Shown here piece after piece: positions 3,751 through 7,984 of a DNA stretch of 7,984 nucleotides. The stretch comes from Thermoplasmata archaeon (GTDB lineage: Archaea > Thermoplasmatota > Thermoplasmata > JAGHBH01): the NCBI GenBank assembly GCA_021161085.1, contig JAGHBH010000067.1, positions 1 to 7,984 on the forward strand, given 5' to 3'. Each line of letters starts with the position of its first letter. Position 1 is the stretch's first letter. The notes beneath the pieces were generated by a model, which was not told the origin of the DNA, did no database searches, and saw only the letters and a list, made by a program, of their open reading frames with translations. Position numbers and translations under genes: made by a program.

Positions 3751-5577
3751 ATGGTGCAGATACACGAGTTGATATTCCGTGACGCACACCAGTCGCTTCT
3801 GGCGACCAGGATGAGGACCGAGGACATGCTCCCCATAGCGGGAAAGATGGATGAGATAGGCTTTTTCAGCATGGAGGTGTGGGGAGGCGCCACCTTTGAC
3901 GTCCCCATCAGATACCTCAACGAGGATCCCTGGGAGAGGCTCAGGAAGCTCAAGGAGGCCATGCCCAACACCCCTCTCCAGATGCTCGAGAGGGCCATGA
4001 ACATCGTCGCCTACTGGAACTTCCCGGACGACATAGTGAGGAAGTTCATCCAGCTGGCGAAGAAGAACGGCATAGACTACTTCAGGATATTCGACGCCCT
4101 CAACGACCTCAGGAACATGAAGGTACCTATAGAGGCCGTCAAGGAGGTGGGAGGACACGCCCAGGGGTGTCTCAGCTACACCATATCCCCTGTTCATACC
4201 ACGGAATATTACATCGAGGAGTTCAAGAAGCTGGAGGCCATGGGCTGCGATTCCCTGTGCATAAAGGACATGGCGGGAATGATATCGCCCAAACGGGCCT
4301 ACGACATCATCCAGGGCTGCAAGGATGCGGGCATAAAGATACCCATAGACCTGCACAGCCACTACACCTCCGGCATGACCGGGATGGCCTACATGCGGGC
4401 TGCGGAGGCCGGTGTGGACATACTGGACACCGCCATGTCACCCATCTCCGGGGGCACCGCCGCGCCGCCCACGGAGTCCGTTGTGGCCGCCCTCAAAGGC
4501 ACCGAGTGGGACACGGGGTACGACATGAACGCCCTCATGGAGATCAGGAAGTACTTCCTCAAGGTGTGGGACAGATACCGCCACCTCCACAGGTTCAACG
4601 CCCTCAAGATGGACCCGAGCGTCACCGTCCACCAGATACCGGGGGGAATGCTCTCCAACCTCATATTCCAGCTGGAAGAGCAGGGTGCCGGGGACAAATA
4701 CCAGCAGGTGCTGGAGGAGACCGCCAGGGTCCGTGCGGAGCTGGGATACCCGCCTCTCGTGACCCCCACGAGCCAGGTGGTGGGTGTCCAGGCGGTGATG
4801 AACGTCCTGCACGGGAGATACAAGGTCGTGCCCAAGGAGACCAAGGACTACTGCAAAGGCCTCTATGGGAAGCCGCCGGCGGAGATAAAGCCGGAGATAA
4901 TGGAAAAGGTCCTCGGCCCCAACTGGCGGGACGAGGTGATAGACTGCCGTCCGGCCGACCTCATGGAGCCCATGTGGGACAAGAGGAAGAAAGAGCTGGA
5001 AGAGATAGACCCCAGCCTCATCAAGAAGGAAGAGGATATCATGACCTACGCTCTCTATCCCCAGGTCGGGTTGAAGTTCCTCAAAGGCGAGGCCGTGGCG
5101 GAGTTCACATCCGACCAGCTGCCGCTGCCCTATGACCATCCTCTCATGAGGGCGGCCGTGAAATCCCTGTTCCCGGAGCACAGACAGGTATGGATAGAGA
5201 TAGAGCCTCCGGAGAAGAGGAAGGTGGGCGGGCCGGCTCCCATACCCACCGAGTTCAGCGTGGAGGTTGACGGCGAGCCCTTCGAGGTGAAGGTCATCCC
5301 CACCGGCGGGTTCGTGGTGGCCGGCGGAGGCGGCGGCGGAGAACCGGAGGTCCCCAAGGATGTGGAGGGAGGCATCAAATCCACCATGCAGGGTACGGTG
5401 CTGAAGATAAAGGTCAAAGAGGGCGACAAGGTGAAGGAGGGAGACGTTCTCCTCACCGTTGAGGCCATGAAGATGGAGCAGGAGATACCCGCCGAGAAGG
5501 CCGGAGAGGTGAAGAAGATCTTCGTCAAGGAGGGCGACATGGTCTCCCCCGGAGACCTCCTCCTCCAGGTCCTCTAG
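3751..5577 (+). CDS. pycB: Pyruvate carboxylase subunit B (carboxyltransferase and biotin carrier)
   Basis: This subunit moves the carboxyl group from carboxybiotin to pyruvate, giving oxaloacetate. It has 608 residues from the ATG at 3751. The TIM-barrel carboxyltransferase domain (about 3-265) has RDAHQSLLATRM with metal ligand Asp11, Lys172 in IKDMAG (the carbamylated lysine of the metal site) and His202/His204 in DLHSHYTSGM. The conserved PYC/OadA region follows (about 290-490), then a six-glycine linker (525-530) and the biotinyl domain with the biotin-accepting Lys574 in EAMKME, 34 residues from the end. The same architecture occurs in oxaloacetate decarboxylase alpha. The adjacent biotin carboxylase, and the absence of the membrane beta subunit in view, favour pyruvate carboxylase. 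The alternative start at 3733 adds six residues but lies beside the TATA box. pycA begins 12 bases later. Confidence 0.95.
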   Translation: MVQIHELIFRDAHQSLLATRMRTEDMLPIAGKMDEIGFFSMEVWGGATFDVPIRYLNEDPWERLRKLKEAMPNTPLQMLERAMNIVAYWNFPDDIVRKFIQLAKKNGIDYFRIFDALNDLRNMKVPIEAVKEVGGHAQGCLSYTISPVHTTEYYIEEFKKLEAMGCDSLCIKDMAGMISPKRAYDIIQGCKDAGIKIPIDLHSHYTSGMTGMAYMRAAEAGVDILDTAMSPISGGTAAPPTESVVAALKGTEWDTGYDMNALMEIRKYFLKVWDRYRHLHRFNALKMDPSVTVHQIPGGMLSNLIFQLEEQGAGDKYQQVLEETARVRAELGYPPLVTPTSQVVGVQAVMNVLHGRYKVVPKETKDYCKGLYGKPPAEIKPEIMEKVLGPNWRDEVIDCRPADLMEPMWDKRKKELEEIDPSLIKKEEDIMTYALYPQVGLKFLKGEAVAEFTSDQLPLPYDHPLMRAAVKSLFPEHRQVWIEIEPPEKRKVGGPAPIPTEFSVEVDGEPFEVKVIPTGGFVVAGGGGGGEPEVPKDVEGGIKSTMQGTVLKIKVKEGDKVKEGDVLLTVEAMKMEQEIPAEKAGEVKKIFVKEGDMVSPGDLLLQVL

Positions 5578-5589
5578 GGAGGCAGAAGA

Positions 5590-7089
5590 ATGACGGCATC
5601 CGGCAGGGAGGACGGGCTGCTCAACAAGGTGATGATAGCCAACAGGGGAGAGATCGCCCTCAGGATAATGCGAGCCTGCAAAGAACTGGGCATCTCCACC
5701 GTGGCCGTGTACTCGGACGCTGACAAGAACGCGCTCTTCGTCCGATACGCCGACGAGAAGTACAACATCGGCCCGGGACCCGCCAGCCAGAGCTACCTCA
5801 ACATGGAGAAACTCATAGAAGTGGCCCTGGAGAGCGGGGCGGAGGGAATACACCCCGGATACGGCTTCCTCGCGGAGAACGCCAGGTTCGCCAGGTTGTG
5901 CAGGGACAACGGCATAGAGTTCATAGGCCCCCCGGTGGAGGCCATGGATCTCATGGGCTCCAAGATAGACTCCAAGAAGTCTATGATAGAGGCCGGCGTC
6001 CACGTCGTCCCGGGCGTCACCGAGGCCATAAGCGACCACGAGCGGGCGAAGGACATCGCCCACGACATAGGCTATCCCGTCATGCTCAAGGCCAGTGCCG
6101 GCGGCGGGGGGATAGGCATCCAGATGGTCAGCTCCGAGGAGGAGATGGAGAAGGCCCTGGAGTCCATCCGCAGGCTGGCCAAGAACTCCTTCGGCGACGA
6201 CGCCGTCTTCATAGAGAAGTTCATAGAGGACCCACGCCACATAGAATTCCAGGTCATAGGCGACAAACACGGCAACCTCATCCACCTCTACGAGAGGGAG
6301 TGCAGCGTCCAGAGGAGACACCAGAAGCTCATAGAGGAAACACCCTCGGCCGCCCTCACCCCCGAACTGAGGGAGGAGATGGGAGAACAGGCCGTCCTCG
6401 CCGCAAAAACAGCAGGATACTACAACGCCGGCACCTGCGAATTCATGTTCAAGGACGGCAAGTACTACTTCCTGGAGATGAACACCAGACTCCAGGTGGA
6501 GCATCCCATAACCGAAGCCACCACAGGCGTGGACCTTGCCAGGGAAATGATTAGGGTCGCGTCCGGCATGGAACTGGAATACACACAGGAGGACATAAGA
6601 CCCAGGGGACACGCCATAGAGTGCAGGATAAACGCCGAGGACCCCCTCAACAACTTCGCCCCAGCCCCGGGAAAGATCGTCCGCTACGCGGAACCGAGCG
6701 GACCGGGGGTGAGAATAGACTCCGGAGTCTATCAGGGCTTCACCATACCGCCCTTCTACGACAGCATGATAGCCAAGCTCATCGTATGGGCGGAGGACAG
6801 GCCGAGGGCCATAGCCAGGATGAAGCGGGCGCTGTGGGAATACCAGATAGGGGGCGTGAGACACAACATCCCCTTCCATCAGGTCGTCATGGACCATCCC
6901 GCCTGGAGAGAGGGGAACTACGACACCAGCTTCATCCCCCGATACCAGATACTGGACAAGGTGGTAGAATACGTCAAGGAGATGAAAGCCCAATCCAGAG
7001 GACCGAAGGTGGCCGCAGCCATGGCGGCGGTGGAGGCGGTCATCGCCGCAAGCCAGCAGGGACAGGGGGGACAGGACACCGGAAAATAA
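5590..7089 (+). CDS. pycA: Pyruvate carboxylase subunit A (biotin carboxylase)
   Basis: This ATP-grasp enzyme carboxylates the biotin on PycB using ATP and bicarbonate. It has 499 residues. The N-terminal domain starts at KVMIANRGEIALRI. The ATP-grasp domain has Lys167, the glycine loop GGGGIG at 171-176 and Lys246 in RRHQK. The active-site strand EMNTRLQVEHP gives Glu296, Asn298, Arg300, Gln302 and Glu304, and Arg346 is in HAIECRINAEDP. All are offset by eight from the E. coli AccC residues, so the site is complete. The C-terminal 45 or so residues are an Ala-rich charged extension beyond the usual AccC end. AGGGAGG at 5577-5583 is a good ribosome binding site for the ATG at 5590. It forms an operon with pycB; the biotin-carrier-first gene order excludes neither a shared role with another carboxylase nor use by PycB alone. 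Confidence 0.95.
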   Translation: MTASGREDGLLNKVMIANRGEIALRIMRACKELGISTVAVYSDADKNALFVRYADEKYNIGPGPASQSYLNMEKLIEVALESGAEGIHPGYGFLAENARFARLCRDNGIEFIGPPVEAMDLMGSKIDSKKSMIEAGVHVVPGVTEAISDHERAKDIAHDIGYPVMLKASAGGGGIGIQMVSSEEEMEKALESIRRLAKNSFGDDAVFIEKFIEDPRHIEFQVIGDKHGNLIHLYERECSVQRRHQKLIEETPSAALTPELREEMGEQAVLAAKTAGYYNAGTCEFMFKDGKYYFLEMNTRLQVEHPITEATTGVDLAREMIRVASGMELEYTQEDIRPRGHAIECRINAEDPLNNFAPAPGKIVRYAEPSGPGVRIDSGVYQGFTIPPFYDSMIAKLIVWAEDRPRAIARMKRALWEYQIGGVRHNIPFHQVVMDHPAWREGNYDTSFIPRYQILDKVVEYVKEMKAQSRGPKVAAAMAAVEAVIAASQQGQGGQDTGK

Positions 7090-7304
7090 ATAATTAACAT
7101 AAAACGAGCCATCCCTCCACCCCAACAAGGGCCAGAAACACTCCGGAAGCCCAACCTTCGACTATGACCTTATCCTCCAGGATGCCTAAAACATCGGAGT
7201 AGAAAAAAGACTCCTCTCTCACGAAAAGCTGCAGAAGAACATTGTGGACGCTCGGCGAGAATATGGTGTGGAGCCGCCTCCAGAAGGTCGCAGCCTATGT
7301 TTAA

Positions 7305-7320
7305 GGTCCCGGCCCGGACC
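7305..7320. repeat. Hairpin GGTCC/GGACC
   Basis: A 5-bp perfect stem around the loop CGGCCC. It directly abuts the larger stem-loop starting at 7321 and is the outermost of the four structures past the 16S 3' end. Confidence 0.5.
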
Positions 7321-7364
7321 CCCGCCAGTGGACCAACATCCCCGGAGGGAATGGTCTTGGCGGG
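7321..7364. repeat. Long three-part stem-loop
   Basis: CCCGCCA (7321-7327) pairs with TGGCGGG (7358-7364). Inside it GACCA (7331-7335) pairs with TGGTC (7352-7356), and inside that TCCC pairs with GGGA around the tetraloop CGGA. Together this gives 16 base pairs separated by small internal loops, more like a folded RNA than a simple terminator. Either strand could be the transcribed one. Confidence 0.6.
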
Positions 7365-7390
7365 CGTGATGTTAACCCTTATTTCGTTTC

Positions 7391-7415
7391 GGAGGAATTT
7401 GCAAGCAATTCCTCC
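7391..7415 (-). repeat. Perfect 9-bp hairpin downstream of 16S
   Basis: GGAGGAATT pairs with AATTCCTCC around a 7-base loop. In the direction of rRNA transcription it is the second stem after the 16S 3' end, followed by GAAACGAAATAAGGG. It could serve in processing or release of the rRNA precursor. Confidence 0.6.
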
Positions 7416-7421
7416 TCACTC

Positions 7422-7444
7422 AATCAAAACCAATGGTTTTGATT
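7422..7444 (-). repeat. Perfect 11-bp palindrome five bases past the 16S 3' end
   Basis: AATCAAAACCA and TGGTTTTGATT flank a single central A, giving a 23-base near-perfect palindrome. It is separated from the last 16S base by only four or five bases. It may be part of the 16S trailer processing structure or a protein binding site; the single-base centre means a folded RNA would open two or three central pairs. Confidence 0.65.
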
Positions 7445-7448
7445 TCGT

Positions 7449-7984
<536 letters not shown>

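Larger units (their letters stand above)
7090..7448. other. Intergenic region between pycA and the 16S 3' end
   Basis: There is no intact gene and, notably, no 23S, 5S or spacer tRNA. The first 20 bases (AAATAATTAACATAAAA) are AT-rich and may mark the end of the pyc transcript. From 7106 to 7369 a plus-strand frame reads like coding sequence (a run with FDYDLILQDA, then after one TAA, VEKRLLSHEKLQKNIVDARR) and could be a decayed gene; no family is recognised. From 7305 to 7444 the sequence is filled with four inverted repeats, listed separately. Confidence 0.55.

Noticed and set aside
4438..7128. An 896-codon open frame on the minus strand across pycB and pycA
   Set aside because: It lies antisense to two genes with complete catalytic motifs. 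In GC-rich genes with biased codons the antisense frame is often free of stops, and its product shows no family features.

Overview
The window comes from an archaeal chromosome. The partial 16S rRNA carries the archaeal form of the 3' domain and ends in the anti-Shine-Dalgarno CACCTCCT. The aspartyl-tRNA synthetase is the short archaeal type, the tRNA-Met has an archaeal bulge-helix-bulge intron, and protein genes are preceded by TATA-box promoters. GC content is high, with frequent ATA (Ile) and AGG (Arg) codons. No 23S rRNA follows the 16S, and the 16S 3' end reads GTATCCGTAGGGG...CCTGCGGATGG. Both fit a Thermoplasmata-type euryarchaeon with unlinked rRNA genes; this placement is an inference.

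Layout. 1-1078 (+): the 3' part of purQ (purine synthesis), then a small unrecognised protein gene in the same operon. 1118-2485 (-): aspS, convergent with that operon and driven by a TATA box at about 2520. 2524-2990: no protein gene, but a compact RNA-like array with several perfect hairpins, two truncated copies of the first 23 nt of the adjacent tRNA, and a second repeated motif. 2991-3120 (+): an intron-containing tRNA-Met(CAU). 3121-3720: decayed sequence with a short tandem repeat, the C-terminal remnant of a PQQ-like beta-propeller protein on the minus strand, and a possible transposase C-terminus on the plus strand. 3722-7089 (+): a TATA promoter and the two-gene operon pycB-pycA, encoding the two-subunit biotin-dependent pyruvate carboxylase. 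7090-7448: no intact gene, with four inverted repeats clustered next to the 16S 3' end. 7449-7984 (-): the 3' end of 16S rRNA.

How the genes work together. PycB (carboxyltransferase plus biotin carrier) and PycA (biotin carboxylase) together make oxaloacetate from pyruvate, ATP and bicarbonate. The remaining genes are housekeeping (purine synthesis, Asp-tRNA synthesis, elongator Met tRNA, small-subunit rRNA). The least ordinary part is the tRNA-Met neighbourhood: truncated tRNA 5' copies sit upstream, each running into a hairpin; a tandem repeat lies immediately downstream; and there are gene remnants beyond. This looks like a hot spot of repeated small insertions or duplications, or possibly an undescribed structured transcript ending in the tRNA.
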